From Bacteroidales bacterium (GTDB lineage: Bacteria > Bacteroidota > Bacteroidia > Bacteroidales > UBA3824): a DNA stretch of 64,000 nt. The notes under the pieces are model-generated. The model was not told the origin of the DNA and ran no database searches. It worked only from the letters and a program-made list of their open reading frames with translations. This document shows positions 1 through 9,184 of the stretch, one piece after another; the first letter of the stretch is position 1, and every line of letters begins with the position of its first letter. Location of the stretch: NCBI GenBank assembly GCA_017417315.1, contig JAFPZK010000053.1, positions 248,001 through 312,000 of the forward strand, in the 5' to 3' direction. The position numbers and the translations under genes were made by a program.

Positions 1-22
1 TTTTTAAATTAAACTAAAAAAT

Positions 23-784
23 ATGAAAATAATATCATACAATCTAAACGGAATAAGAGCGGCTGTTACAAAAGGACTTTACACGTGGCTCAAAGAAGAA
101 AATCCTGATATTTTGTGCATTCAGGAAACCAAAGCGCAAAACGGTCAGATAGACGAAGTGGAGTTTAAGCGTTACGGTTATAACTGCTATTGGTTTTCAG
201 CAAAGAAAAAAGGATATTCAGGGACGGGAATCGTCAGCAAACAAGAACCTTTGCACGTAGAATACGGAATGGGAATAGAAAAATACGATGACGAAGGACG
301 TTTTATCAGAGCCGATTATGACGGTTTCAGCGTGATTTCCGTTTATCACCCCTCAGGCACGAGCGGCGAAGAAAGACAGGCTTTTAAAATGCAATGGCTT
401 GAAGATTTTTCTCAATACGTTCAGGAATTAAGAAAAACTCACGACAAACTTATTATAAACGGCGATTTTAATATTTGCAGACTTTGGATTGACATCAACA
501 AGCCTGAAACTCATGAAGACGTTTCGGGATTTTTGCCCGAAGAACGGGATTGGTTTCAAAGGTTTGTTGACCTCGGATATACGGATAGTTTCAGAGAGTT
601 CAACAATGAAGAAAAACAATATAGTTGGTGGTCTTACAGAGCGGGGGCTTATCAGAAAAACCTCGGTTGGAGAATAGATTATAATATGGTTACGGACAAT
701 TTGAAAGGAGAATTAAAATCCGCTTTTATCCGCAGCAACTTGCGTTATTCCGATCATTGTCCCGTGGGAATAGAAATATTTTAA
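23..784 (+). CDS. xth: Exodeoxyribonuclease III
   Basis: AP endonuclease/3'-5' exonuclease of base-excision repair, in the endonuclease/exonuclease/phosphatase superfamily; cytoplasmic. The 253-aa length is normal for the family. Visible active-site blocks are SYNLNGIRA near the N-terminus (N7, N9), the metal ligand E35 in QETK, D148/N150 in NGDFN, and the terminal SDHCP with D244/H245. The start ATG follows an AT-rich leader with no Shine-Dalgarno, normal for Bacteroidota. The gene is 9 bp upstream of rsgA on the same strand and probably co-transcribed with it. The left window edge hides its promoter. Confidence 0.96.
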   Translation: MKIISYNLNGIRAAVTKGLYTWLKEENPDILCIQETKAQNGQIDEVEFKRYGYNCYWFSAKKKGYSGTGIVSKQEPLHVEYGMGIEKYDDEGRFIRADYDGFSVISVYHPSGTSGEERQAFKMQWLEDFSQYVQELRKTHDKLIINGDFNICRLWIDINKPETHEDVSGFLPEERDWFQRFVDLGYTDSFREFNNEEKQYSWWSYRAGAYQKNLGWRIDYNMVTDNLKGELKSAFIRSNLRYSDHCPVGIEIF

Positions 785-793
785 AAAAGCAAA

Positions 794-1726
794 GTGGAAG
801 GTTTGGTCATAAAATCTACCGGCAGCAACTACATTGTCTTGTCCGGAGAGCAGAGAATTGATTGCAAGGTCAGGGGCAAACTCCGTTTGGATATGCTCAG
901 GACTACAAATCCCGTTGCCGTTGGCGATATAGTGGAGTTCGAATTTCAGCAGGACAACAAAACAGGCGTTATCACTGAGATAAAAAAACGCAAAAACTAC
1001 ATCGTAAGAAAGTCGGTGAATTTGAGCAAAGAAAACCATATCATCGCCGCTAACGTAGATCAGTGTCTGCTTGTCCTTACTCTTATTATGCCCGAAACGC
1101 CGCTCGAATTTGTTGACAGGTTTTTAGTTTCGGCAGAGGCTTACAAAGTGCCGGCAGTTTTGGTTTTTAACAAGGCGGATATTTACGAGGGCGGTCTTGA
1201 AGACGTTTTGAAAGAGACAATGGAGATTTATGAAAAAATCGGTTATAAAACCCTTGCCGTATCTTCAATAACGGGTCAGGGCATAGAGGATTTAAAAGCA
1301 TTGCTAAAAGACAAGACGACAATGCTTTCGGGCAATTCAGGAACGGGAAAGTCAACTTTGATTAATACCGTTAACCCCGGACTCAACCTTAAAACAGCCG
1401 AAATTTCACAATATTCATTCGCAGGAAAACACACGACGACTTTTGCGGAAATGTTTGACCTTGACTTCGGCGGCAAAATCATTGACACGCCCGGAATAAA
1501 AGGTTTCGGCTTAACGGGAATGTCAGAGGAAGATATTGCGCATAATTTTCCTGAAATGTTTAAGTGTTTGAGCCGTTGTAAGTTTTATAACTGCACACAT
1601 ACTCACGAACCCGGTTGCGCAGTAAAAGAGGCTGTTGACGAAGGTTTAATTTCGCCTTCGCGTTATCATAGTTATTTGTCGATTCTTACGGACTCTAACT
1701 CTAAGTACAGGGAAAAATCCCGCTAA
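794..1726 (+). CDS. rsgA: Ribosome small subunit-dependent GTPase A
   Basis: Circularly permuted GTPase that checks 30S subunit maturation. An N-terminal OB-fold (about residues 1-70) precedes a G domain in permuted order: G4 NKAD at 126-129, then the P-loop GNSGTGKS at 180-187, then G3 DTPG at 231-234. A C-terminal zinc knuckle follows with C262, C267, H269 and C275. The 310-aa length is typical. The start is GTG at 794, nine bases after the xth stop; the sequence from there gives the expected N-terminal strand of the OB domain and no in-frame ATG fits better. Confidence 0.95.
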   Translation: MEGLVIKSTGSNYIVLSGEQRIDCKVRGKLRLDMLRTTNPVAVGDIVEFEFQQDNKTGVITEIKKRKNYIVRKSVNLSKENHIIAANVDQCLLVLTLIMPETPLEFVDRFLVSAEAYKVPAVLVFNKADIYEGGLEDVLKETMEIYEKIGYKTLAVSSITGQGIEDLKALLKDKTTMLSGNSGTGKSTLINTVNPGLNLKTAEISQYSFAGKHTTTFAEMFDLDFGGKIIDTPGIKGFGLTGMSEEDIAHNFPEMFKCLSRCKFYNCTHTHEPGCAVKEAVDEGLISPSRYHSYLSILTDSNSKYREKSR

Positions 1727-1741
1727 AAGAATTTAAAGAAA

Positions 1742-3106
1742 ATGATTAGGAAAATCTTTGTTTTGTTTTTGTTACTGACTGTTTTTTGCGGGACAAGGGC
1801 GCAACGGTTTTATCAACCGTTAGCTCCGGTTTATGATATAGAAATGCAAAGTGCGGCACTCGTAGACAGTGTTGAAAGGTTTACTTTATTTAAGCCGGTT
1901 TTAATCCCTGAAAAAGACATAGATACGGTTCAAAAAGAAAAATTCGTTAATTGGTTATATACGCATTTTTTTGAGGACGATTTCTTGAAATTTGCTTCTA
2001 AGGATTTTTCTTTGACGATAAATCCGATTATGGATATGGAAATATTTTCTCAGGATAATGCTGACGAGAACAAAGATTATTTCTTAAATACGCGCGGTGT
2101 TGAAATTTTCGGCAGATTAGGCAAAAGAATACATTTTAAGTCGGAATTTTGTGAAAATCAAGCCGGATTTTTGCCTTTTACGGACAGCATTATAAAAAGG
2201 CTGAGAAATTCCGTCATTCCCGGGCAAGGTCATGCAAAGGCTTTTGAGTCTTACGGTCTTGATTGGGCGGTCGCAACTTCGAGCCTTACGGTTGATGTCA
2301 ACAAAAATTATAGAGTTTCTTTGGGTAATGACAGACACTTTATCGGCTCGGGGTACAGGTCGGTGATTCTCAGCAACTTGACATTTCCTTATCCGTATTT
2401 GAGAAATGATTTCAACTATAAAAAATTTTATTACAGCCTTCTTTTGGCTTATATGCACGGCGGAAAATTTTGTTACAGCAACGCCAAAAAAGTTGATTTC
2501 AAATATTCAAGTTTTCACATAGCGGGTTATAAACCGCTGAAAAACTTAGAGTTAGCCGTTATTTTGGGAACTATGCGCTTGAAAGGCGACAGAAAAATGT
2601 CATTAGGTTACGACATAAATTTCTCGCCTATAAAAAACATAAAACTTTATCATCAGGCAAATTATTTAGAGGAGTTTAGTTGTCAGGCGGGATTTCATGT
2701 ATTTGACGTTTTTTTCTCTCTTGTGCCGAAACTAAATTCGCATTTTCAGGCGGAATATACTTCGGCAAGGCTTGATAACAACGACAATCCGGCGGCTTTT
2801 TGGTCGTATAATTATCCGATAACCGTGCCGTTTTTTATGGATAAAAACAGCGGCGGCGAATTTGTCTGTTTCTTGAATTTGGAATATTGCGGCGCAGGTT
2901 TTGACATGAAAATTTTACAGAGAAATACCTCTTGTTACAGAGATTTTACGCTGAGGTATTTTCTCAACAAAAAAACTAAATGGAACGTTTTCGTAACCTT
3001 GTCAAGACACGAAACCGACAAAGAGTACTACGGCGTTGACCGTAAAGACAATTACATAACTGCCGGAATCGCTATTACTCCGATGAATTATTATTATGAC
3101 TTTTAA
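1742..3106 (+). CDS. Wzi/RemB-like outer-membrane beta-barrel protein
   Basis: 454-aa exported protein with a clear signal peptide (hydrophobic 5-17, cleavage near TRAQ). The body is rich in alternating aromatic strands and ends in an aromatic residue (YYYDF), as outer-membrane barrels do. The stretch GNDRHFIGSGYRSVILSN, followed by PYPYLR, resembles the signature of the capsule-assembly Wzi family and of the Bacteroidota gliding-related RemB-like proteins. That assignment rests on recalled motif similarity, not a search. It lies 15 bp after rsgA and 18 bp before a small membrane protein gene, so it may be in one operon. Substrate unknown. Confidence 0.6.
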   Translation: MIRKIFVLFLLLTVFCGTRAQRFYQPLAPVYDIEMQSAALVDSVERFTLFKPVLIPEKDIDTVQKEKFVNWLYTHFFEDDFLKFASKDFSLTINPIMDMEIFSQDNADENKDYFLNTRGVEIFGRLGKRIHFKSEFCENQAGFLPFTDSIIKRLRNSVIPGQGHAKAFESYGLDWAVATSSLTVDVNKNYRVSLGNDRHFIGSGYRSVILSNLTFPYPYLRNDFNYKKFYYSLLLAYMHGGKFCYSNAKKVDFKYSSFHIAGYKPLKNLELAVILGTMRLKGDRKMSLGYDINFSPIKNIKLYHQANYLEEFSCQAGFHVFDVFFSLVPKLNSHFQAEYTSARLDNNDNPAAFWSYNYPITVPFFMDKNSGGEFVCFLNLEYCGAGFDMKILQRNTSCYRDFTLRYFLNKKTKWNVFVTLSRHETDKEYYGVDRKDNYITAGIAITPMNYYYDF

Positions 3107-3124
3107 CAACAAAAACAAGGAAAA

Positions 3125-3589
3125 ATGTTCAGAAACAAATTATTTAATTTTGTAACAAAGTATTTTGATGCTCTCGAATCGCTTTTTATAGTGTTTTTGG
3201 CGGTATCGCTTTTTTTGCTCGTAAAAGAAGTAAAGTATTCGTATTATTGCGTTTATGCGGGCTTGTGTCTGTTGGCTTTTTTGTATTGGCTTATGGCAAT
3301 ACGTCCGTTTGAAAAACAAGTTGCCGGTATCAGAATAGCAATTCGCAGAGTAGTTTATGTGGCATATCTGCTCGGCTGTCTTTCGATACTTGCGGTTTTG
3401 AGGTTTGATTATGAAGTAAATCCCGTGCCGCTTGTTGTTGCCTCGCTTGTGTTTTTGGCGTTAGCGGTGGTCTTACTGCTGATAAAAAAGTATAAAATGA
3501 AAGAACCGAAAAAAGTTACTGCAAATATTGTCCGCTGTATAATTTTTGCGGTAATTTTAATTTGGTTGAAATTTATAATGGTAATCTGA
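3125..3589 (+). CDS. Four-helix integral membrane protein, unknown function
   Basis: 154-aa hydrophobic protein with four predicted transmembrane helices (about 18-33, 38-57, 75-95 and 101-119) and a further hydrophobic C-terminal segment (about 133-152). Short lysine- or arginine-rich loops lie between them. I do not recognise a family. It is co-directional with the barrel gene before it (18-bp gap) and the U32 gene after it (16-bp gap), so it is probably part of the same transcript. Confidence 0.7.
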   Translation: MFRNKLFNFVTKYFDALESLFIVFLAVSLFLLVKEVKYSYYCVYAGLCLLAFLYWLMAIRPFEKQVAGIRIAIRRVVYVAYLLGCLSILAVLRFDYEVNPVPLVVASLVFLALAVVLLLIKKYKMKEPKKVTANIVRCIIFAVILIWLKFIMVI

Positions 3590-3605
3590 TTAAAACTAAG
3601 GAAAA

Positions 3606-4838
3606 ATGATTGAAGTAATGTCGCCTGCGGGCAGTTTTGAAACTCTTGCCGCCGCCGTTAATGCCGGTGCGCAGGCTGTTTATTTCGGACTCGGCACTCT
3701 TAATATGAGGGCAAAGTCAACCGTGAATTTTACGGAAGAGGATTTAAAAAAGATTGTAGAGATTTGTCAAAACTCCGGCGTAAGGTCTTATTTGGCAATC
3801 AACACGATAATGTACGACAACGACCTTGAACAAATGCGCCGTCTTGTGGATTTGGCAAAAGAAAATCATGTTACGGCGATAATTGCTTCTGACACAAGCG
3901 TTTTGCAGTATGCACTTGAAAAAGGTGTTGAAGTTCATGCTTCTACGCAACTCAATATTTCTAATGTTGAGGCGGTAAAATTTTTCTCCAAGTTTTGCGA
4001 CGTTATGGTTTTGGCGCGGGAATGTAGTCTTGACAAAGTAAAACATATTCATGATGAAATCATCAGACAAAATATTCGCGGTCCCAAAGGAGAACTTGTA
4101 AGGTTAGAAATGTTTGTTCACGGTGCGCTTTGTATGGCGGTTTCGGGAAAATGTTATTTGAGCCTTCATCAAATGAATTATTCGGCTAACAGAGGGGCGT
4201 GTCTTCAAATCTGCCGTCGCGGTTATGAAGTTACGGATTTGGAAACGGGCGAAAAACTCGCAATCGAAAACGAATATATCATGTCACCGAAAGATTTGTG
4301 TACGATAGAATTTTTGGACGAAATTTTGGCTTCCGGTGTCGAAGTCCTGAAAATTGAAGGACGCGCAAGACCGCCTGAGTACGTAAAACTTACGACGCAG
4401 ATTTACTGCAACGCCGTTAAAGAAATTGAGAATAAAACTTACACAAAGGAAAAAGCCAAAGCTGACAAAGAGCGTTTGAAAGATGTCTTTAACCGTGGTT
4501 TTTGGAACGGTTATTATCTCGGTCAAAGGCTCGGCGAATGGACTGATATGCACGGTTCAAAAGCCAAATATCATAAAGAATTTATCGGCGTTGTCAACAA
4601 TTTTTTCTCAAAACTTTCAGTTGCGGAAATTTACTTAAATTCGGGCGTTTTGAAAACCGGCGACACGGTTTTTGTTGTCGGACAAACCACGGGTGTAGAA
4701 GAGTTTGAAGTTACGGAAATCCGTTACGATTTAAAACCCGTTGACTCTGCGCACAAAGGTCAGACAATATCAATCCCCGTCCCAAAACTCGTAAGACGGG
4801 GAGATAAAGTTTATCTTCGTGTTGAAAATCATTTATAA
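3606..4838 (+). CDS. Peptidase U32 family protein (TrhP/RlhA-like RNA hydroxylation factor)
   Basis: U32-family protein. Despite the name, characterised members (TrhP/YegQ, RlhA, UbiU/V) are Fe-S-dependent, prephenate-linked hydroxylation factors for tRNA, 23S rRNA or ubiquinone rather than proteases. The N-terminal TIM-barrel opens with MSPAGSFETLAAAVNAGAQA. The family block at 168-205 (EMFVHGALCMAVSGKC...) carries C176, C183 and C199, and another Cys lies near 232, a plausible cluster-ligand set. A C-terminal beta-barrel domain (about 325-410) favours the long TrhP-like subgroup. The last 10 bases overlap the convergent DUF486 gene. The exact substrate cannot be set from sequence alone. Confidence 0.85.
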   Translation: MIEVMSPAGSFETLAAAVNAGAQAVYFGLGTLNMRAKSTVNFTEEDLKKIVEICQNSGVRSYLAINTIMYDNDLEQMRRLVDLAKENHVTAIIASDTSVLQYALEKGVEVHASTQLNISNVEAVKFFSKFCDVMVLARECSLDKVKHIHDEIIRQNIRGPKGELVRLEMFVHGALCMAVSGKCYLSLHQMNYSANRGACLQICRRGYEVTDLETGEKLAIENEYIMSPKDLCTIEFLDEILASGVEVLKIEGRARPPEYVKLTTQIYCNAVKEIENKTYTKEKAKADKERLKDVFNRGFWNGYYLGQRLGEWTDMHGSKAKYHKEFIGVVNNFFSKLSVAEIYLNSGVLKTGDTVFVVGQTTGVEEFEVTEIRYDLKPVDSAHKGQTISIPVPKLVRRGDKVYLRVENHL

Positions 4839-5203
4839 AAAACCAAAGCAACGGAGATAATCAAAAGTATAAACGCCAAAATATGGTTCCAATGAAGGTT
4901 GAGCGAGCCGAAAAGAAGTCCCGATACAACAGTGAAAACTATCAGCGAAAGGGCTTCCTGAATGACTTTGAGTTGAATGAGCGAAAACGGACCTCCGTTA
5001 GAGTCGAAACCGATTCTGTTGGCGGGGACTTGAAAACTGTATTCGGCTAAGGCAATAAGCCAACTGAAAAGAATTACCGCATAAAGCGGCATGTTGGAAT
5101 ATTTCGGAATTTGGGCTACCCTCAAATGTCCGTACCATGCCAATGTCATAAACGTATTGCTGACAACTAACATCAGAACCGTTAAAATACCTTTTTGTAA
5201 CAT
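4829..5203 (-). CDS. DUF486 family small membrane protein
   Basis: 124-aa four-helix membrane protein with the DUF486 pattern: an N-terminal helix, the motif TFMTLAWYGHLR, then AEYSFQVPANRIGF and a C-terminal IISVALVFYK helix. DUF486 is distantly related to the drug/metabolite transporter superfamily; no substrate is known. It is encoded alone on the minus strand and overlaps the end of the U32 gene by 10 bp. Its start lies 83 bp from the start of the divergent lipoprotein gene, so the two share an intergenic promoter region. Confidence 0.85.
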   Translation of the reverse strand: MLQKGILTVLMLVVSNTFMTLAWYGHLRVAQIPKYSNMPLYAVILFSWLIALAEYSFQVPANRIGFDSNGGPFSLIQLKVIQEALSLIVFTVVSGLLFGSLNLHWNHILAFILLIISVALVFYK

Positions 5204-5286
5204 TTTTTTTAAATCAAATAAATAGGGTTTTTAGTGTTTTGTGTGTTATATATAAAGACCGAAAGTACAACAAAATTACAAAAGTG

Positions 5287-6558
5287 ATGTTTAAGTTTAC
5301 ATTAAAAATATTAACAGTTTTTGCATTGTTTTTTACCGTTTCATGTGCTATGAACGATGAAGATGAAGATAGTACATCTACTCAACGTGCAGAAGACGGG
5401 TATTACAGCGGTAATTACACTGATTTTTTGGTCAGTTCTAAATTAATGCTGAAATCAATCGAAACTCCGTATTTCGATCCGGGTAATACGGAAAACGGAA
5501 AACTAATCAGCGATGACAGTGCAAAGATTTCTGATCCTGAAATTAATTTTAACTCACTTGATACGGCAAGAACTTTTCCTAACGATACTACGTTTCATAA
5601 AGGTGTAATGAATTGTATCGTTAATTCATACGATATGTGTTTCAGGATTGTGAACTCGATTTTTAATCCGAGGCTCAAAAAAGAAAGTTGGATGAAGTTT
5701 ACAGAGCCCTATCTCGGCACATACACCTCGCCGCTTGATTCAAGGATAAAACAATGGGAAGTCGTGGAGAAAGCCTCGTATGCAGGCGTTGATTATCAGT
5801 ATTGTCTTAAAATTACCGACATACCCGGCAGCAGCGTGTCAAAAGACAAGGATAAAACACCGGAAAAAGAACAAAGTTCGGATAATGCCGTTGAATTTTT
5901 TTATAACGAAAACTTTCAAAACGGTGTAGTGGTGTTTTCGCCCGTTAATTACGACAGGGTGAAATATCCCGAACATATTTTTTCAAAAGATATGAAATGC
6001 CTTTTGAAATTTTCCACGACAAAAGAGTCAACCGTAAACGAACTTTTTATTACGGGCTATTCTCCCGAAACAAAAACCGTTTACAGAATCGACAACATTT
6101 ATTTACAATTTTCGGAATTAAAAGAAAGCGGTTATATCCGTTTTTCGGGCTTGATAGATATGCCACGGTTATGGTTTGATGCTGCTGCAAACGCGGGTTA
6201 CTGCATTTGCATAGCCGGGACGGTGGACAACAACAACGCATGCACCGTTTGTTATACGGGACTTGTAAGAAACTCGTCTGCCGAAACGGAAGTTTCAAAA
6301 TTGATTTCAGAAAATTCTTCGGGAACGGTTTTAGGACGGCTTTATCCCTCTTGGTGGAAAATGACTACGGGAGAAAACGGTGCAAAAGATACAGCAGTGT
6401 TTAAAAATCCGGCATATTATATATCTTCGCTTTATATGGGCTACGGCAAAACCGATAATGCGGTATATCAAAAGGCTGTTAACAATACAATCGAAGTTCT
6501 CGGCGGAAAAATTAATATTTCGCCGTATCAAAATTCTATAAACAAAGTGTTGTGGTAA
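5287..6558 (+). CDS. Putative lipoprotein, unknown function
   Basis: 423-aa exported protein. I place the start at the ATG at 5287 because it gives a compact signal peptide (FKFTLKILTVFALFFTVSC) with lipobox FTVSC; the frame is open upstream to 5239 but that extension is charged and unlikely. An acidic tail typical of Bacteroidota surface lipoproteins follows the Cys (MNDEDEDS). The middle (about 100-330) looks like a beta-rich carbohydrate-binding-type fold, and similarity to PCMD-type Bacteroidota lipoproteins is possible but unproven. Divergent from the DUF486 gene and followed by a strong terminator. Confidence 0.7.
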   Translation: MFKFTLKILTVFALFFTVSCAMNDEDEDSTSTQRAEDGYYSGNYTDFLVSSKLMLKSIETPYFDPGNTENGKLISDDSAKISDPEINFNSLDTARTFPNDTTFHKGVMNCIVNSYDMCFRIVNSIFNPRLKKESWMKFTEPYLGTYTSPLDSRIKQWEVVEKASYAGVDYQYCLKITDIPGSSVSKDKDKTPEKEQSSDNAVEFFYNENFQNGVVVFSPVNYDRVKYPEHIFSKDMKCLLKFSTTKESTVNELFITGYSPETKTVYRIDNIYLQFSELKESGYIRFSGLIDMPRLWFDAAANAGYCICIAGTVDNNNACTVCYTGLVRNSSAETEVSKLISENSSGTVLGRLYPSWWKMTTGENGAKDTAVFKNPAYYISSLYMGYGKTDNAVYQKAVNNTIEVLGGKINISPYQNSINKVLW

Positions 6559-6567
6559 ACGCATAAA

Positions 6568-6600
6568 AAAAGACCGGCTTTATCACAAAGGCGGTCTTTT
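6568..6600 (+). terminator. Rho-independent terminator after the 5287-6558 lipoprotein gene
   Basis: Perfect 9-bp inverted repeat AAAAGACCG (6568-6576) and CGGTCTTTT (6592-6600) with a 15-nt loop, flanked by A-run and T-run. It sits 9 bp after the stop codon. Confidence 0.85.
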
Positions 6601-6729
6601 CTTGCTACCTTAATCAATTTAACCTAAATTTTTACCATTATGAAGAATTTTCTGTGTCTACTTATTATAACGGATTTTAGGGGAAAAGGTTTCAAGAAAT
6701 AGTGCTTTTTTTTGCAAAAAAGTGTAAAA
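6601..6729 (+). other. Intergenic stretch with a leader-like sequence and a 20-codon mini-ORF
   Basis: Between the terminator and the convergent histidine kinase gene there is AACCTAAATTTTTACCATT followed by an ATG at 6640. This looks like the usual 5' leader of a Bacteroidota exported-protein gene. The ORF (6640-6702) starts MKNFLCLLIITDF and stops after 20 codons. It could be a remnant of a lost gene or a tiny peptide gene. I see no clear promoter between the terminator and the ATG. Confidence 0.3.
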
Positions 6730-6759
6730 TTTTCTAAAAAACGATGTTTTTTTAGAAAA
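6730..6759 (-). terminator. AT-only hairpin, probable terminator for the histidine kinase gene
   Basis: Inverted repeat TTTTCTAAAAAA (6730-6741) and TTTTTTAGAAAA (6748-6759) with a 6-nt loop, 7 bp beyond the minus-strand stop codon at 6766. The stem is almost all A:T, so termination strength is uncertain. Confidence 0.45.
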
Positions 6760-6765
6760 AAACTA

Positions 6766-7905
6766 TTATTTCGGCAATAAAATCTTAAAAGTTGTACCTT
6801 TATTTACCTGACTTGTCTTTACAAAAATTTTTCCTTTGTGATAATCGTTGATAATTCTCTGTGCTAACGACAAGCCCAAACCCCAGCCGTGTTTTTTTGT
6901 GGAAAATCCCGGGCGGAAAACTTTTTTGAAATTTCTTTTGGCAATACCCTTGCCCGTATCAGAAATTTCGATGCTGACATCAGATACATTTTGAGAAAGT
7001 TTTATAGTCAAAACGCCTTTTCCTTGCATTGCATCAACGGCATTTTTGCAGATATTTTCTATCACCCATTCAAAAAGCGAAACATTAATCATTACTAAAA
7101 TTTCTTCGTCAGGAATTTCCATAATGTAGTTGACGTTTTGGGAAGTTCTTGCCTTTAAATAATTTACCGAATTAGTAAGAACGGGACAAATGTTTTCGTA
7201 TTTTAATTCGGGCTTATTACCGATACGCGAAAAACGGTCGGTGATTTTTTCAAGACGTTTTATGTCTTTTTCTACCTCCGAGGTTAGTTCAGGATTGTAG
7301 TTTTCGGCTTTGAGAATTTCAATCCAAGCCAAAAGTGAAGAAATAGGTGTCCCTAACTGATGTGCGGTTTCTTTACTCATGCCGACCAAAATTTTGTTTT
7401 GATCGGCTTTTGTAGTATTTCTTACCGCTACAATCAGCAAAACTATTATCAAAACCGATACGACAAGTTGTATGAACGGGTAAATTTTTAGTTGCTTTAA
7501 TGTTTTGCTGTCATCATAAAACAGAATGTCGTATTTGCCGCGTTTGTATTCTATCATAATCGGCTCGTGCCGAGAGTGCATTTCTTTTGACTTTGCCGTC
7601 AGAAAAGCCTCTGCCGACATTTTTGAAGTGTCAAGGTCGATGTTACGGTAAGAGAGCAGATTGTTGTCGTTCATCAAAATAACGGGAATGCTGTTGTTGT
7701 CGATGATTTTATATGCCAAAAGGCTGACATTACCGTCCAAATCCACGTTTTCAAATTCTCTGACGGCATCAGACCAAAGAGTCAGATACAGGGTTTCCTT
7801 TTCTTCTAACTCCTTGGTCAAATGATTGCTGTAAAGCCATGTCGCTATGCTTGCGATAACGGTAAGGGCATATAGCAAAGTCCTTATGATTTCTTTCCTG
7901 CTCAT
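6766..7905 (-). CDS. Sensor histidine kinase
   Basis: 379-aa membrane histidine kinase. Two transmembrane helices (about 8-25 and 144-161) enclose a small periplasmic sensor of about 115 residues. There is no obvious HAMP domain. The H-box is KETAHQLGTPISSLLAW with H182. The ATPase domain has the N-box N288 (ENICKNAVDAM), G1 DTGKG (316-320) and G2 GWGLGL (340-345). Its start overlaps the end of the upstream gene (7902-9056) by 4 bp, so the two are translationally coupled. No response regulator gene is adjacent, so the partner is unknown. Confidence 0.92.
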   Translation of the reverse strand: MSRKEIIRTLLYALTVIASIATWLYSNHLTKELEEKETLYLTLWSDAVREFENVDLDGNVSLLAYKIIDNNSIPVILMNDNNLLSYRNIDLDTSKMSAEAFLTAKSKEMHSRHEPIMIEYKRGKYDILFYDDSKTLKQLKIYPFIQLVVSVLIIVLLIVAVRNTTKADQNKILVGMSKETAHQLGTPISSLLAWIEILKAENYNPELTSEVEKDIKRLEKITDRFSRIGNKPELKYENICPVLTNSVNYLKARTSQNVNYIMEIPDEEILVMINVSLFEWVIENICKNAVDAMQGKGVLTIKLSQNVSDVSIEISDTGKGIAKRNFKKVFRPGFSTKKHGWGLGLSLAQRIINDYHKGKIFVKTSQVNKGTTFKILLPK

Positions 7906-9056
7906 TGTTGCGGTTTATCAGCGACGGGTTCCGTGCTTTTTTCTTTTTTCTGATTTTCGGGGTCGTACTTTTTGAAAAACATATTTGCAACTTTTTCAAT
8001 AAACTGCAACAGATATTCTACGCAATATCCGCCTAAAAACGCCAACAACATCGGCGAAAGGGTCGAAAGTCCGAGTTTTTGTGCATGCTCTATATCGCCC
8101 CAGAAAAGCCCGACACTTAGTCCGGCTATTGCTCCGAGCAAAATTCTTAACAGATATTTTACGTTGCTGCCGTCAGAGAAAGTCATTTTTTTGATTTCCT
8201 CGTTTATTTCTCTTAACACGAAAGTAAATCCGCCGATTATGCCGTAAAGCAGAGGCAGAATATAAACTCCGATTATCCACACATAACTTTTAGCCTCTTG
8301 AACAATTGCTGTATTTGCTTTGTCGAAGTCTTTGGAATTAAGGGATATAGAATCTGTTTTGAACTGTCCCGTAAGGGTTACGGCTCTAACACGCTTTGTC
8401 CACGGTCTTAACATTTCGATATTACTTTTACGCTTTTCGTCAAGTTCGAGAATGTTGTTGAAAACCCTTTCATACTCGTTGTTGACGGCAATGTTGTCGT
8501 CATTGACCTCCTTTACTAAAAGCAATTCGCTAAGACGCGATTCTTTTGCTTCGATTTCGGTTTCACATTCCGAAATGTTAGCGAGCCTCGTAGAGCCGAT
8601 GTAAAAGTAAATTTGGATAAAAAGCAGAAACACCATTGTTATAATAGTGCCGATAGTGTAACCTCGTGCTGATATATGAGAAAAGGCGTTTCTTTCTTTT
8701 TTGCCGACAAAAGTGAGCATTTTTTCAAACGCGCCGTTGCCTGAAATAGGTTTCGGTCTTGACGAAATAAGAGAATCTACCGTAACGGGCTTGATAATTT
8801 TCGTCAATTCTTTGTAAGCCATACGGAATTTTACTTCTATTTCGGGATTCCACTTTTTTTGATGACTCATAAATTTGCTGTCAACAACTACTTTTACGAG
8901 TTCTTCCGAAATGTCAATTCCTTGATTTATAATATATGACAGTACTAATTCCGCCCTTTCTATGTTCATAGAAGTTTCGTTAGAGACGTTGTAGACCTCC
9001 GGTGAAGCAGACTGTACCGTTGTTTGGTTTTGATGATTATGATCTTCTATTTTCAT
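7902..9056 (-). CDS. Four-helix membrane protein coupled to the histidine kinase
   Basis: 384-aa protein of unknown family. The N-terminal cytoplasmic-type domain has about 130 residues. TM1 (134-155) is followed by a roughly 100-residue loop containing a predicted coiled coil (about 165-215). TM2 (259-281), TM3 (302-320) and TM4 (333-355) follow, with a basic C-terminal tail. The TM3-TM4 region is glycine-rich (LLGAIAGLSVGLFWGD, FLGGYC). The 4-bp overlap with the kinase suggests it supplies or modulates the kinase input. This is context inference; no motif identifies a substrate. Confidence 0.75.
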   Translation of the reverse strand: MKIEDHNHQNQTTVQSASPEVYNVSNETSMNIERAELVLSYIINQGIDISEELVKVVVDSKFMSHQKKWNPEIEVKFRMAYKELTKIIKPVTVDSLISSRPKPISGNGAFEKMLTFVGKKERNAFSHISARGYTIGTIITMVFLLFIQIYFYIGSTRLANISECETEIEAKESRLSELLLVKEVNDDNIAVNNEYERVFNNILELDEKRKSNIEMLRPWTKRVRAVTLTGQFKTDSISLNSKDFDKANTAIVQEAKSYVWIIGVYILPLLYGIIGGFTFVLREINEEIKKMTFSDGSNVKYLLRILLGAIAGLSVGLFWGDIEHAQKLGLSTLSPMLLAFLGGYCVEYLLQFIEKVANMFFKKYDPENQKKEKSTEPVADKPQQ

Positions 9057-9124
9057 GTTATTGTCCGTTTATTATTTAAAACGTCAAAAATATAAAACTA
9101 TTAGAAAAAAAACGTTAATAAAAC

Positions 9125-9156
9125 AAAAAAATCCCCGTTTATAGCGGGGATTTTTT
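9125..9156 (-). terminator. Rho-independent terminator after the SiaC-like gene
   Basis: Perfect inverted repeat AAAAAATCCCCG (9126-9137) and CGGGGATTTTTT (9145-9156) with a 7-nt loop. It lies about 30 bp beyond the minus-strand stop at 9185. Confidence 0.88.
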
Positions 9157-9184
9157 CTTTAAAAAATCTTTTTCTTCTTTCGGC